Source of the DNA: an uncultured Ulvibacter sp. | GTDB lineage: Bacteria > Bacteroidota > Bacteroidia > Flavobacteriales > Flavobacteriaceae | DNA: 52,499 nucleotides | Assembly: GCA_938041335.1 (NCBI GenBank) | Contig: CALIAF010000054.1 | Coordinates: forward strand, 1 to 52,499 | Direction: 5' to 3' | Shown: one piece after another, positions 1 to 8,080 of the stretch | Layout: every line of letters begins with the position of its first letter | Numbering within the stretch: the first letter of the stretch is position 1 | Program-made: the position numbers and the translations under genes | The notes under the pieces: model-generated | What the model saw: the letters and a program-made list of their open reading frames with translations, nothing else | Told to the model about the DNA's origin: nothing | The model's database searches: none

Positions 1-67
1 TAGCTCAGCTGGATAGAGCACCTCCCTTCTAAGGAGGCGGTCACAGGTTCGAATCCTGTCGGGCTCA
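1..67 (+). tRNA. tRNA-Arg (TCT), 5' end cut by window edge
   Basis: The window starts inside a tRNA, at T8-A9 just after the missing 7-nt 5' acceptor strand. The D arm (GCTC...GAGC), an anticodon stem CCTCC/GGAGG closing loop CTTCTAA (anticodon TCT, arginine AGA/AGG), and the T arm with loop TTCGAAT are complete. The 3' acceptor strand CGGGCTC and discriminator A67 follow. No CCA is encoded, so it must be added by the nucleotidyltransferase. Confidence 0.95.
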
Positions 68-69
68 CG

Positions 70-97
70 AAAAATCTCCTTTTGGGGATTTTTTTGT
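70..97 (+). terminator. Intrinsic terminator after tRNA-Arg
   Basis: A short stem (AAAATC.CC paired with GG.GATTTT) with a TTTT loop runs into a T-rich tail two bases after the tRNA. It fits a Rho-independent terminator for the tRNA transcript. Confidence 0.6.
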
Positions 98-113
98 TTT
101 ATATTTATAAAAA

Positions 114-149
114 AAAAGCGCTAATAAGAGAAATCTCATTAGCGCTTTT
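114..149 (-). terminator. Terminator of acs
   Basis: A perfect 12-bp stem (114-125 with 138-149) encloses a smaller GAG/CTC stem. It lies 19 bases past the acs stop codon and has A/T tracts on both sides, so it could also stop transcripts leaving the tRNA side. Confidence 0.75.
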
Positions 150-168
150 ATAATTTTAAGCTATGTAG

Positions 169-2076
169 CTACAAGGCATTAGCCATAATTTCCTGAACAC
201 ATTCTGGATTTAACAACGTACTCGTGTCACCAAGATTACTGGTATCCTTTTCGGCAATTTTACGGAGTATTCTGCGCATTATTTTTCCGCTTCGGGTTTT
301 GGGTAAGCCGTTTGTGAATTGTATTTTTTCTAGTTTTGATATTGGCCCAATTCTATCAGAAATCAATTGATTAATCTCTTTACGCAGATTATCGTGGTTT
401 CTGGTTTCTCCAGCATCTTTTAATGTGATGTAACCGTATAGCGCACTTCCTTTAACATCGTGCGGAAACCCAACAATTGCACTTTCTGCAACAGCAGGAT
501 GCTCATTAATGGCATCTTCTATAGGCGCTGTTCCTAAATTATGTCCAGAAACAATAATCACATCATCTACCCTCCCTGTAATTCTATAGTAACCCACTTC
601 ATCACGTAATGCCCCATCACCTGTGAAATATTTATTCTCATAGGTTGAAAAATAGGTGTCTTTATAGCGTTGGTGATTGCCCCAGATGGTTCTTGCAATA
701 CTTGGCCAAGGAAATTTTATACACAGGTGTCCATCTACTTGATTACCTTTTAATTCTGCACCATTTTCATCCATTAAACAAGGCTGGATACCTATAAATG
801 GAAGCGTAGCATATGTCGGTTTTGTAGGTGTAACATATGGAATTGGAGTGATCATAATACCTCCTGTTTCTGTTTGCCACCACGAGTCAATAATAGGGCT
901 TTTATTTTTTCCTATGTTATCATTATACCAGTGCCAAGCCTCTTCATTAATCGGTTCGCCTACACTACCTAAAACTTTAAGAGTTGATAAATCATACTTT
1001 TCTACTATCTCAACACCTTGTTTAGCTAGTGCTCTAATAGCAGTTGGTGCAGTATAAAATTGAGTGACTTTATGCTTGTCCACAATATCCCAAAAACGGC
1101 CATAATCTGGATAACTTGGTACACCTTCAAAAAGTACAGTGGTTGCTCCATTTGCTAATGGTCCATAAACAATATAGCTATGCCCTGTAATCCAGCCTAT
1201 ATCTGCTGTACACCAGTATACGTCGTTCTCTTTATACTGGAACGCATTTTTAAATGTATATGCCGTATATACCATATAGCCCGCTGTGGTATGCACCATT
1301 CCTTTTGGTTTTCCCGTAGAGCCAGAGGTATATAAAATAAATAAGGGGTCTTCAGCATCCATTACCTCCGCAACACATTGATCTGAAGCGGCATCAAGTA
1401 AAGGCTGTAGCCAATGGTCGCGACTATCTTTCATTGTAATATTGGAGTGAATTCTTTTTGCGACTAATACCGTTTCTACACCATTGCAAGATTCTAACGC
1501 TTCGTCAACAATTCCTTTTAAGTCTATGGTCTTTGCACCACGATAAGCACCATCTGCGGTAATTACCATTTTACAATCACTATCATTAATTCTGGTAGAT
1601 AAAGCTTTGGCAGAAAACCCCGCAAACACAACAGAATGAATAGCGCCTATTCTTGCACATGCCAATACAGAAATTGCTAACTCAGGAATCATAGGTACAT
1701 AAATACAAACTCTATCTCCTTTCTTAACTCCTTGTTCTTTTAGCACATTTGCAAACTGGTTTACACGATGATATAGTTGCTTATAAGTAATATGCTCTGC
1801 ATCCTCATTTGGGTCATTGGGCTCAAACAAAATAGCCGTTTTATCTCCTCTTGTAGCAAGGTGTCTATCCATGCAGTTTTCTGTAATATTTAGTTTTGCA
1901 CCTTCAAACCATTTTACTTCTGGTTTCTTAAAATCCCAGTTTAATACGGTGTCCCATTTTTTTCGCCACAAGAAATGTTCTTCTGCAATCTCTTCCCAAA
2001 AATCTTCTGGGTTTCTTACAGATTTTCTATACACTTGATAATATTCCTCTAGATGTTTTATGTGGTAATTGCTCAT
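169..2076 (-). CDS. acs: Acetyl-CoA synthetase
   Basis: AMP-forming acetate-CoA ligase: acetate, ATP and CoA give acetyl-CoA, AMP and PPi in the cytoplasm, feeding acetate into the TCA cycle. The 635 residues match the usual family length. The N-terminus has the ACS cap. The adenylate-forming P-loop YTSGSTGKPKG lies near residue 250. The WWQTETGG core follows, then the hinge YRITGRVDD, and SGKIMRR near residue 600 holds the lysine that is acetylated in this family. The usual VSGHRLGTAEIE block reads VSGHNLGTAPIE here, a small departure at two positions. It is monocistronic, with its own terminator and two small hairpins (2084-2095 and 2097-2112) in the leader. Identification is secure. Confidence 0.96.
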   Translation of the reverse strand: MSNYHIKHLEEYYQVYRKSVRNPEDFWEEIAEEHFLWRKKWDTVLNWDFKKPEVKWFEGAKLNITENCMDRHLATRGDKTAILFEPNDPNEDAEHITYKQLYHRVNQFANVLKEQGVKKGDRVCIYVPMIPELAISVLACARIGAIHSVVFAGFSAKALSTRINDSDCKMVITADGAYRGAKTIDLKGIVDEALESCNGVETVLVAKRIHSNITMKDSRDHWLQPLLDAASDQCVAEVMDAEDPLFILYTSGSTGKPKGMVHTTAGYMVYTAYTFKNAFQYKENDVYWCTADIGWITGHSYIVYGPLANGATTVLFEGVPSYPDYGRFWDIVDKHKVTQFYTAPTAIRALAKQGVEIVEKYDLSTLKVLGSVGEPINEEAWHWYNDNIGKNKSPIIDSWWQTETGGIMITPIPYVTPTKPTYATLPFIGIQPCLMDENGAELKGNQVDGHLCIKFPWPSIARTIWGNHQRYKDTYFSTYENKYFTGDGALRDEVGYYRITGRVDDVIIVSGHNLGTAPIEDAINEHPAVAESAIVGFPHDVKGSALYGYITLKDAGETRNHDNLRKEINQLISDRIGPISKLEKIQFTNGLPKTRSGKIMRRILRKIAEKDTSNLGDTSTLLNPECVQEIMANAL

Positions 2077-2194
2077 AGTTAATTCACTATTTAGTGGACC
2101 TTATTTTAGGTCATATAAATATAAGAACAAATTATAGTATAGATTTAGTTTGAAGAAAAACTAATTGAAAATTTGTAGCGTAAAAAGATGAGTT

Positions 2195-2875
2195 TTAAGC
2201 TTTAAATAAAGTGCTTTTCACCATATCATAATAACTATCGCTCACAGGTATTTTCTTTTCTGAAAGTAATAAAACCCTTCCTTTTAATCCTGTAACTTTT
2301 TGTTTGTTAATTATGTACGATCGATGCACTCTTAAAAAATGATCTGGTAAGATAGTGACCAATTTACTGAGTGATTGATTCGCCATTAACTTATGGCCGT
2401 TTTCTAAATGATAGTTTACGTATTCACTATCACTCTCAATGTAGATGATATTTTTTGTTCGTAATTTATGTAAATCGTAGCCAGATTTGATAACGATAGT
2501 GTTATTAGAAGTGCCTTCTTTTTTTGGAAATTTTTCTATTGCGCTTAAAAAACGTTTAAAAGTAACGGGTTTTACTAAGTAGTCTAAGGCATTTAGCTCA
2601 AACCCTTTAAGAGCATATTCAGAATAGGCGGTTGTAAAAATGATGCGTGTGTCTGTATTACTTATGAGATCTGCGAACTCGGTTCCTTTAATATCTGGCA
2701 TTTGTATGTCGAGAAATAAAAGATCAATCTTAGAATTTTTAATAGTTGCGAGCGCTTCTAATGGGCTCTCATATATTGCAACACATTCTAAGTAATCTAG
2801 CTTATCGATGTATGCTTTTATAAGCTCTCTCGCTAACTCTTCATCATCTACAACAATGCATTTTAATTTAATCAT
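2195..2875 (-). CDS. LytTR-family response regulator
   Basis: Cytoplasmic response regulator of 226 residues. The receiver domain (about 1-120) shows the acidic pair D10/D11, phosphoacceptor D56 in LLFLDIQMPD, T82 and K102 in DYLVKP. The C-terminal LytTR DNA-binding domain (about 130-226) contains IIYIESDSEYVNYHLENG and FLRVHRSYIIN. LytTR proteins bind short direct repeats upstream of target genes. The start overlaps the end of the kinase gene by 8 bases, so the pair is translationally coupled. The divergent EF-hand/YHYH genes are the obvious target candidates by position, which is inference only. Confidence 0.93.
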   Translation of the reverse strand: MIKLKCIVVDDEELARELIKAYIDKLDYLECVAIYESPLEALATIKNSKIDLLFLDIQMPDIKGTEFADLISNTDTRIIFTTAYSEYALKGFELNALDYLVKPVTFKRFLSAIEKFPKKEGTSNNTIVIKSGYDLHKLRTKNIIYIESDSEYVNYHLENGHKLMANQSLSKLVTILPDHFLRVHRSYIINKQKVTGLKGRVLLLSEKKIPVSDSYYDMVKSTLFKA

Positions 2876-3899
2876 TAGTGCGAATCTTTAAATTTACCCT
2901 ATAGCCTCCGTTTGTTTCAATTTTAAGATTATGCTTGTTCGGGTAATAAATTTCTAAACGTTTTTTTGCATTATTTAATCCTATACCGCTACTCTTATCT
3001 TTATTAATTTTCTCTTTTGGTAAACTGTTTTCGACGCTGAAACTTATTTCGTCATTTGAAGATGTAAGTGCAATATTCACAAAAGCGTCGCCTCCTTTTT
3101 CTATACCACTATGTTTGAAGGCATTTTCAATAAAGATAATAAAAAGCATTGGGGCTACTTCATTAGCAGTATGTTCCATTTCGTTATTGAAAGTTATATT
3201 GAAACCCTTACTACTTCTTAATTTAAAGAGTTCTATAAAATTTTCAATATAATGGATCTCTTTTTCAATAGGCACTTTTGGTCTTTCGCAGTCATAAATT
3301 ACATATCGTAACATTTCAGAAAGGGAATGAATACTCTCTGGTGTTTTTTCTGAATTTGAAATAGATAGGGCATAAATGTTATTTAAAGAATTAAACAAAA
3401 AATGTGGATTGATCTGCATTTTTAGAAACTTAAGTTCGCTCTCGGCAAGTGCTGCAGATTGTTTTGCGATGGCTTCTTCTTTTTTCTGTGCAAATAAAAA
3501 TGTTTCTACCAGTATGCTTAAAATATAACTAACTGATATGAGTAATAAATGGATTAAATAACCTGACGGCGGACGACGGCCTTTGGGACCAAAAGGAGGA
3601 GGGCCATCGGGGCCATTTGGTGGTATTCTTTCAGGTGGGTTTATGCTCATTTCCGAAGAAAGAAAAGCAAACAGTGCTATTGTCGCAATTGATACTACTA
3701 TAAATAGGACATATTTTTTCTGAAATAATAATTTAGGTGCAATCAGATAAGAAGCAAGAACAATTGCAACAACTTGAAACCCAAAAGCAATTCTGTTTTC
3801 AGTGAAGAACTGTAAGAAATCTTGTTGATTTAGCCCTAATATAAGCCATACCAGAGCCCATAATAGAATTTGTATAGTTAGGTGTGCTCTTGTTTTCAT
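2868..3899 (-). CDS. LytS-type sensor histidine kinase with Pro/Gly-rich loop
   Basis: Inner-membrane histidine kinase of the His_kinase (PF06580) class. Four hydrophobic segments form the N-terminal half. The phosphoacceptor motif LKMQINPHFLFNSLNN is followed by the N box (FIENAFKHSG) and G box (GIGLNNAKKRLEIYY) of the ATPase domain. The frame stays open to a GTG at 3944, but I start at ATG 3899 (MKTRAHLTIQ), which leaves a short charged end before the first membrane span; the GTG has no usable upstream spacing. Between membrane spans 3 and 4 sits an unusual loop rich in Pro, Gly and Arg (3568-3645). It forms an operon with the overlapping LytTR regulator. Confidence 0.9.
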   Translation of the reverse strand: MKTRAHLTIQILLWALVWLILGLNQQDFLQFFTENRIAFGFQVVAIVLASYLIAPKLLFQKKYVLFIVVSIATIALFAFLSSEMSINPPERIPPNGPDGPPPFGPKGRRPPSGYLIHLLLISVSYILSILVETFLFAQKKEEAIAKQSAALAESELKFLKMQINPHFLFNSLNNIYALSISNSEKTPESIHSLSEMLRYVIYDCERPKVPIEKEIHYIENFIELFKLRSSKGFNITFNNEMEHTANEVAPMLFIIFIENAFKHSGIEKGGDAFVNIALTSSNDEISFSVENSLPKEKINKDKSSGIGLNNAKKRLEIYYPNKHNLKIETNGGYRVNLKIRTND

Positions 3900-4089
3900 A
3901 ACGCAAAGAAAGCATAAATTTTCTCTTTGATCGTTGAAAGACACCTTTTGGTATACATAAAATTAAAGACTCACGGCGTAAATTATCCCATTCACATAAA
4001 GTAAGGCACCATTGGCTGAAAATGCGATTTCTAGCGAATTTTTTTAAAAGTGCTGTCGTCTTATAAGTGTAACATTAAATGAAAAAATT

Positions 4090-4581
4090 ATGAAGACTAG
4101 TAGAAAAAACAGTTTAAGAACAGCAGTAATCGCATTTGCATTAATCTGCTTTGGTATCACATTCGCTAACGCACAACAAAGAGGGGAGCGCAAACAAAAA
4201 GAGCGACCTACGTATGCTAAACTCATAGAAGAAATGGATGCAAATAAGGATGGTAAACTTGCAAAGGATGAATTGAAAGGACGGTTAAAAGAAAATTTCT
4301 CAAAAGTTGATGCCAATGAAGATGGCTTTATTACAGAGGAAGAGTTTAAAAGCACTCCAAAAATGACTACAGGAAGTCGTGAACAAAAAGAGCGACCTAC
4401 TTATGCTAAACTCATAGAAGAGATGGATGCAAATAAGGATGGCAAACTTGCAAAGGATGAATTGAAAGGACGGTTAAAAGAAAATTTCGCAAAAGTTGAT
4501 ACCAATGAAGATGGCTTTATCTCTGAAGCGGAGTTTAAAAATGCTCCTAAGCGAGAGCGAAGAGGAAAACGTTCAAATTAA
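4090..4581 (+). CDS. Secreted four-EF-hand protein with internal duplication
   Basis: Exported protein of 163 residues with a signal peptide ending near AFANA-type site NAQQ (residues 26-30). It has four canonical 12-residue EF-hand loops: D50-E61, D74-E85, D113-E124 and D137-E148, each with Asp at position 1 and Glu at 12. This predicts calcium binding in the periplasm or beyond. Residues 36-88 and 99-151 are near copies, and the DNA copies (4195-4351 and 4384-4540) differ at only about 11 of 157 bases, so the doubling is recent. The tail is basic (KRERRGKRSN). It diverges from the kinase gene and leads the YHYH gene set, and could be its most abundant product. Partners are unknown. Confidence 0.85.
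   Translation: MKTSRKNSLRTAVIAFALICFGITFANAQQRGERKQKERPTYAKLIEEMDANKDGKLAKDELKGRLKENFSKVDANEDGFITEEEFKSTPKMTTGSREQKERPTYAKLIEEMDANKDGKLAKDELKGRLKENFAKVDTNEDGFISEAEFKNAPKRERRGKRSN
4195..4540 (+). repeat. Two-copy in-frame tandem duplication in the EF-hand gene
   Basis: Copies at 4195-4351 and 4384-4540 are offset by exactly 189 bases (63 codons) and match at about 146 of 157 positions by eye. The differences cluster at the end of the unit. Each unit encodes one pair of EF-hands. Confidence 0.9.
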
Positions 4582-4611
4582 AAATAGTTTTATAGTGGTT
4601 TGTTGATTGAT

Positions 4612-4647
4612 AATTGAGGTCCTGTAAGCAATTACAGGGCATCAATT
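4612..4647 (+). promoter_or_regulatory. Intercistronic GNRA-loop hairpin
   Basis: Arms 4612-4627 and 4632-4647 pair at 15 of 16 positions (one G-A mismatch, one wobble) around a GCAA tetraloop of the stable GNRA type. It sits between the EF-hand stop (4581) and the first YHYH start (4668). No long T tract follows, so it looks less like a terminator than an mRNA processing, stabilising or partial-attenuation element. Function is inferred. Confidence 0.55.
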
Positions 4648-4667
4648 TTATAAAAATTTATAACATA

Positions 4668-5612
4668 ATGAAAAATAAATATATAAACTACGTTACTGTT
4701 TTGGCTATTGGGCTATCTATAACTGGTTGTAAGAATCAGACTTCTTCCGCGTCGCATTCACATGGAGAAGATTCTCATACTCACGATTATTTTGGAGCTT
4801 ATGTTTTAGAAGATGATCAATACGGTACTAAAACCGAGGTGACCCTAGCAAATGGACAACGCAATATTAAAACGAACGCACTGCCTAATCATAAAACAGG
4901 AACCTTCCCTAATGAAGGGAATCCAAACACGATTTCATCTCAAGACAGATCCTATGCTATACCAGCAAACCCAAAATATACAGGAAAAGCACAATGGGTG
5001 AGAGAACCGGGAGTTGCGTTAAATGGAGTGAAATTTGAACCCGAGACTGCAGAAGTTGTGGTTTGTGAGAGTGGAGAGCGTTATCGCGTTGAGGCAAAAC
5101 AAGAGCTCATCGCTATGGGCTTAGATTTTAATAATGCCCACGTGCAACCCACAGGCGCTTATCATTATCATGGCACACCCACTTCTATGATTACGGAGTT
5201 TGACACAGGAGAAGATTTGGTTCACATAGGTTTTGCAAAAGATGGTTTTGCCATGTATTACTCTAAAAGTGCTGCGTTAAAACCAAGTTACAGACTCTAC
5301 AATGAAAATCGTGAAGGAGAAGATTGTGAATACAATAGACCAGGTCACGAGCTGGTAGTACCAATAGATGATAGCCATCCCGATGGTACATTTGTTTCAG
5401 ACTGGGAATTTGTAGATGGATTAGGAGACTTAGACGCGTGCAATGGTACTACAATTAATGGGGCGTATGCGTATCTGGTTACCGATGTTTATCCTTATAT
5501 ACCTAGATGTTTGATGGGCGAGTTTGAAGAGGAGCATCACGGCCCACCACCCGGCGGAGGACCGCCGCCTGGAGGAAAACTTCCTAGAGGTGAAAGACCC
5601 AATCGCAATTAA
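4668..5612 (+). CDS. YHYH-domain lipoprotein with Pro/Gly-rich tail
   Basis: Lipoprotein of 314 residues. Start ATG 4668 is chosen because it gives a proper signal peptide with lipobox ITGC (Cys21); an upstream TTG at 4614 lies inside a hairpin and adds nonsense sequence. After the lipobox comes a His-rich stretch (SHSHGEDSHTH, about 27-38) that could bind a metal. The YHYH signature (GAYHYHGTP) lies near residue 165, with several acidic and Cys positions after it. The end is GPPPGGG/GPPPGG-like, low complexity and basic. The YHYH family (PF14240) has no firmly assigned reaction that I know of; the paired Tyr-His motif suggests a metal site. A second YHYH gene follows. Confidence 0.85.
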   Translation: MKNKYINYVTVLAIGLSITGCKNQTSSASHSHGEDSHTHDYFGAYVLEDDQYGTKTEVTLANGQRNIKTNALPNHKTGTFPNEGNPNTISSQDRSYAIPANPKYTGKAQWVREPGVALNGVKFEPETAEVVVCESGERYRVEAKQELIAMGLDFNNAHVQPTGAYHYHGTPTSMITEFDTGEDLVHIGFAKDGFAMYYSKSAALKPSYRLYNENREGEDCEYNRPGHELVVPIDDSHPDGTFVSDWEFVDGLGDLDACNGTTINGAYAYLVTDVYPYIPRCLMGEFEEEHHGPPPGGGPPPGGKLPRGERPNRN

Positions 5613-5785
5613 TGCTTGCTCGATTTTTAGAAGAATTACAAATGTGAAACACAACTATTTAAAGTGGAATAAAGTTGATTCATTGAATAAAAAAGACCTT
5701 TCACTTAATTTTATAAATGAGTAAGTAAAGTTATTGTAAATTAATCCACTCATAAGATTGAAAACAAACCTAAAAAAATAATATT

Positions 5786-6547
5786 ATGAAAAAACTAAGA
5801 TTAAACAAAATCGCATTGTTAGTTATTTTTCCGGCAATTATATTCGGATCTTTATTTGCTTGTTCAACAGATGATAGTACCTCAGAAGATGATGATGACG
5901 AAGAAGCGCTAACAGAATTACACGCTGCGTATGCTGCATTTAATACAGAAGCGACTACGATTTATATAGACGGCTCAAATGTGGTAATAGAAACGACGGG
6001 ATTACCGAATCATGAAACGGTATATTGGGGAGAAGGTCATCCACTCTATATAGAGGAACCAGATGTTGAGTTAACACCTTCTATTATTTCAAGCAACAAT
6101 AATGCAACGACGATTACAGTAGACGGAACGCCTAATTTAACGGGTAGTACTATATCTACAGCGTTAAATACTATTGGTATCGCAGTGAGTGGCGCGTCTA
6201 TATTTAATGACCAAGAAGGTGGCGGGACTTTAGATCAAGCTGCTGGAAGTTTAGACTGGACTGGAGCTCACATTGGACCTGGCGTTTATCACTATCATTT
6301 AGAGCCTGTTGCGTTCACAAACGACGATGACAATCTAGCAGGAATTTTATTAGATGGTGTTTTTCTCTACGGAAGAAAATGCAACAGTACGGGTGCATAC
6401 CCTACAGATCTTGATGCCTCTGGAGGTCATACAACTACCACGCAATACACGGTGGGTGAAGAAGAATATCACTACCACATTATTAATGAATTATATTCTA
6501 ACACTGGCTCATATATTGCTTTTGCTGGTCCTTACCAAGGATATTAA
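5786..6547 (+). CDS. Second YHYH-domain lipoprotein
   Basis: Lipoprotein of 253 residues, lipobox LFAC (Cys26), followed by an acidic linker of consecutive Asp/Glu (about 34-41). Two Tyr-His signatures are visible: GVYHYHLEP near residue 169 and EEYHYHIIN near 229. In between lies LAGILLDGVFLYGRKC, a segment typical of the family. It resembles the upstream YHYH protein only around these motifs, so the two are old paralogues rather than a recent copy. It is 8 bases from the next gene, hence co-transcribed with the YwqK and SCO genes. The biochemical role is unknown; metal handling beside a SCO protein is a reasonable guess. Confidence 0.85.
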   Translation: MKKLRLNKIALLVIFPAIIFGSLFACSTDDSTSEDDDDEEALTELHAAYAAFNTEATTIYIDGSNVVIETTGLPNHETVYWGEGHPLYIEEPDVELTPSIISSNNNATTITVDGTPNLTGSTISTALNTIGIAVSGASIFNDQEGGGTLDQAAGSLDWTGAHIGPGVYHYHLEPVAFTNDDDNLAGILLDGVFLYGRKCNSTGAYPTDLDASGGHTTTTQYTVGEEEYHYHIINELYSNTGSYIAFAGPYQGY

Positions 6548-6555
6548 TAATCGTT

Positions 6556-7170
6556 ATGAAATCAAATCTTCTTTTAATCTTTCTCTTGTTTTTACTTGTT
6601 AGCTGTAATGGTGACGCTGTTCATGGTGATACTTTTGTTCAAAGTGAACCATTAGTTATTGATACTATTGAGGTATTAAAAGAAGATTTGGTTCTAAACC
6701 AGGTAGCGGGAAGGTGGTATTATAAGAATACACTTTATTCTGGATATTCGCTTAGGTATTATCCTAATGATACATTGGCGGAGAAACTTGGTTTTGTGCG
6801 TGGTAAAAGAGAAGGAGTTGCCAGAAAATATTCTGAAAACGGAGTACTTCGTATAGAGTCATATTACAAGCAAAACAGATTAGATAGTGTTTACAAGAGC
6901 TGGTGGGAAAATGGAGTGTTATCTGCAGAAACCAATTATGTAAATGGTGTAAAACAAGGTGAAGAAAAAGAATGGTACGCAACGGGACAGCTAGCAAAAC
7001 AAAGGCAACTTGTTGATGGAGAAGAAAATGGCTTACAAAAAGCTTGGCTGCAAAATGGAAGCTTATATATTAATTACGAAGCTAAAAATGGAAGAATTTT
7101 TGGAATGCGTAGAGCAAATTCGTGTACACAATTAAAAGATGAAGTTATTATCAGAGATAAAAAGATATAA
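6556..7170 (+). CDS. YwqK/MORN-variant repeat lipoprotein
   Basis: Lipoprotein of 204 residues, lipobox LVSC (Cys17). The body (about 55-185) consists of repeated units of the form 'GxxxGxxxxYxxNGxLxxExxYxxG' as seen in YwqK-type MORN_2 (PF07661) proteins, for example SENGVLRIESYYKQNR and WENGVLSAETNYVNG. Such repeats make an elongated beta sheet and in Bacteroidota are common in envelope proteins; the 'antitoxin' label attached to YwqK in Bacillus should not be carried over. Its 3' end overlaps the SCO gene by 32 bases, which argues for coupled expression. Exact function unknown. Confidence 0.8.
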   Translation: MKSNLLLIFLLFLLVSCNGDAVHGDTFVQSEPLVIDTIEVLKEDLVLNQVAGRWYYKNTLYSGYSLRYYPNDTLAEKLGFVRGKREGVARKYSENGVLRIESYYKQNRLDSVYKSWWENGVLSAETNYVNGVKQGEEKEWYATGQLAKQRQLVDGEENGLQKAWLQNGSLYINYEAKNGRIFGMRRANSCTQLKDEVIIRDKKI

Positions 7171-7837
7171 GCTGTTATTGCTCGCTGTACTTACCGTATT
7201 TATGAGCTGTAATGATGTGGTTAAAAAAGAAAATACTAAAGTTACAGAAACGAGTAGAACTGAGTACTTACCTTATTATAATGAAGAATCATTTACGCCA
7301 AATTGGTTGACACCAGGTTCTAAAGAAGAGCAGGGCTTTCACAAAATACCAGACTTTAATCTCGTGAATCAACTAGGAGAAGCTGTTAATCAAAAGACAT
7401 TTGACAGCAAAATTTATGTTACAGATTTCTTCTTTACTATCTGCCCAGGTATTTGCCCACAGATGACCGATAATATGTTTAAAATACAGGAAGAATTTAA
7501 AAATGAAGACGACGTATTGTTACTGTCACATTCTGTTATGCCATCTACAGACACTGCAGCCGTGTTAAAAGAATATGGAGAAACACATGAGGTTATAGCT
7601 AACAAATGGCATTTAGTAACAGGTGATAAAAACGAAATATATGAGCTAGGAAGAGATCATTATTTTGTGGAAAATGATCTGGGAGTTCCAAAAAATATTG
7701 ATGATTTTTTACATACCGAAAACTTTTTACTCATTGATAAAAACAAACATATTAGAGGTATTTATAATGGACTAAATAGAGCATCCATTGCGCAGCTTTC
7801 TACAGATATAAAAACATTGCAAGAAGAAAAATATTAA
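7139..7837 (+). CDS. SCO1/SenC-family lipoprotein
   Basis: Thioredoxin-fold lipoprotein of 232 residues with lipobox MSC (Cys24). The copper/thiol motif is complete: C102-PGI-C106 in TICPGICPQM, and the third ligand H192 in FLHTENFLLID. SCO proteins deliver copper to, or reduce, cytochrome oxidase CuA, or act as envelope thiol reductases. Here the gene is not next to oxidase genes but at the end of the YHYH-YwqK set, so a copper or redox role in that module is plausible. The start overlaps the previous gene by 32 bases; it is the first ATG and gives a normal signal peptide. No clear terminator is visible downstream. Confidence 0.92.
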   Translation: MKLLSEIKRYKLLLLAVLTVFMSCNDVVKKENTKVTETSRTEYLPYYNEESFTPNWLTPGSKEEQGFHKIPDFNLVNQLGEAVNQKTFDSKIYVTDFFFTICPGICPQMTDNMFKIQEEFKNEDDVLLLSHSVMPSTDTAAVLKEYGETHEVIANKWHLVTGDKNEIYELGRDHYFVENDLGVPKNIDDFLHTENFLLIDKNKHIRGIYNGLNRASIAQLSTDIKTLQEEKY

Positions 7838-7988
7838 ATGTAGTAACACTTCGCTTTTATTGGCGCTCAAAAAATTAGCCTTGTTATAATTTTATAAGTA
7901 ATAATTTGATTCACTGAAAATAACGAGCCATTCGCTTAATCTGAAGTGTAGCTTACTTTTAATGCGAATTACACCCGTAAATATGCAT

Positions 7989-7996
7989 TAAATTTG
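7989..7996 (+). promoter_or_regulatory. Candidate -7 element upstream of the cotH-like gene
   Basis: TAAATTTG matches the Bacteroidota -7 box TAnnTTTG, 84 bases before the CotH start. I find no good TTTG box at the right distance upstream, so this is a weak call. The 243-base gap (7838-8080) otherwise shows nothing recognisable. Confidence 0.25.
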
Positions 7997-8080
7997 ACTT
8001 TGTAATTAAACATAGCCCAACCGAGTGATATTAAAAAAAAACGTCGTCTAAAAAATGACTTAATTAATCAATTCTATAAA

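Noticed and set aside
4044-4355. Minus-strand ORF opposite the EF-hand gene
   Set aside because: It is the shadow of the duplicated EF-hand codons, Ser/Leu/Phe-rich with no motif.
6556-7837. Toxin-antitoxin pair (YwqK plus neighbour)
   Set aside because: The YwqK-type protein is a lipoprotein and its neighbour is a clear SCO protein; nothing resembles a toxin.
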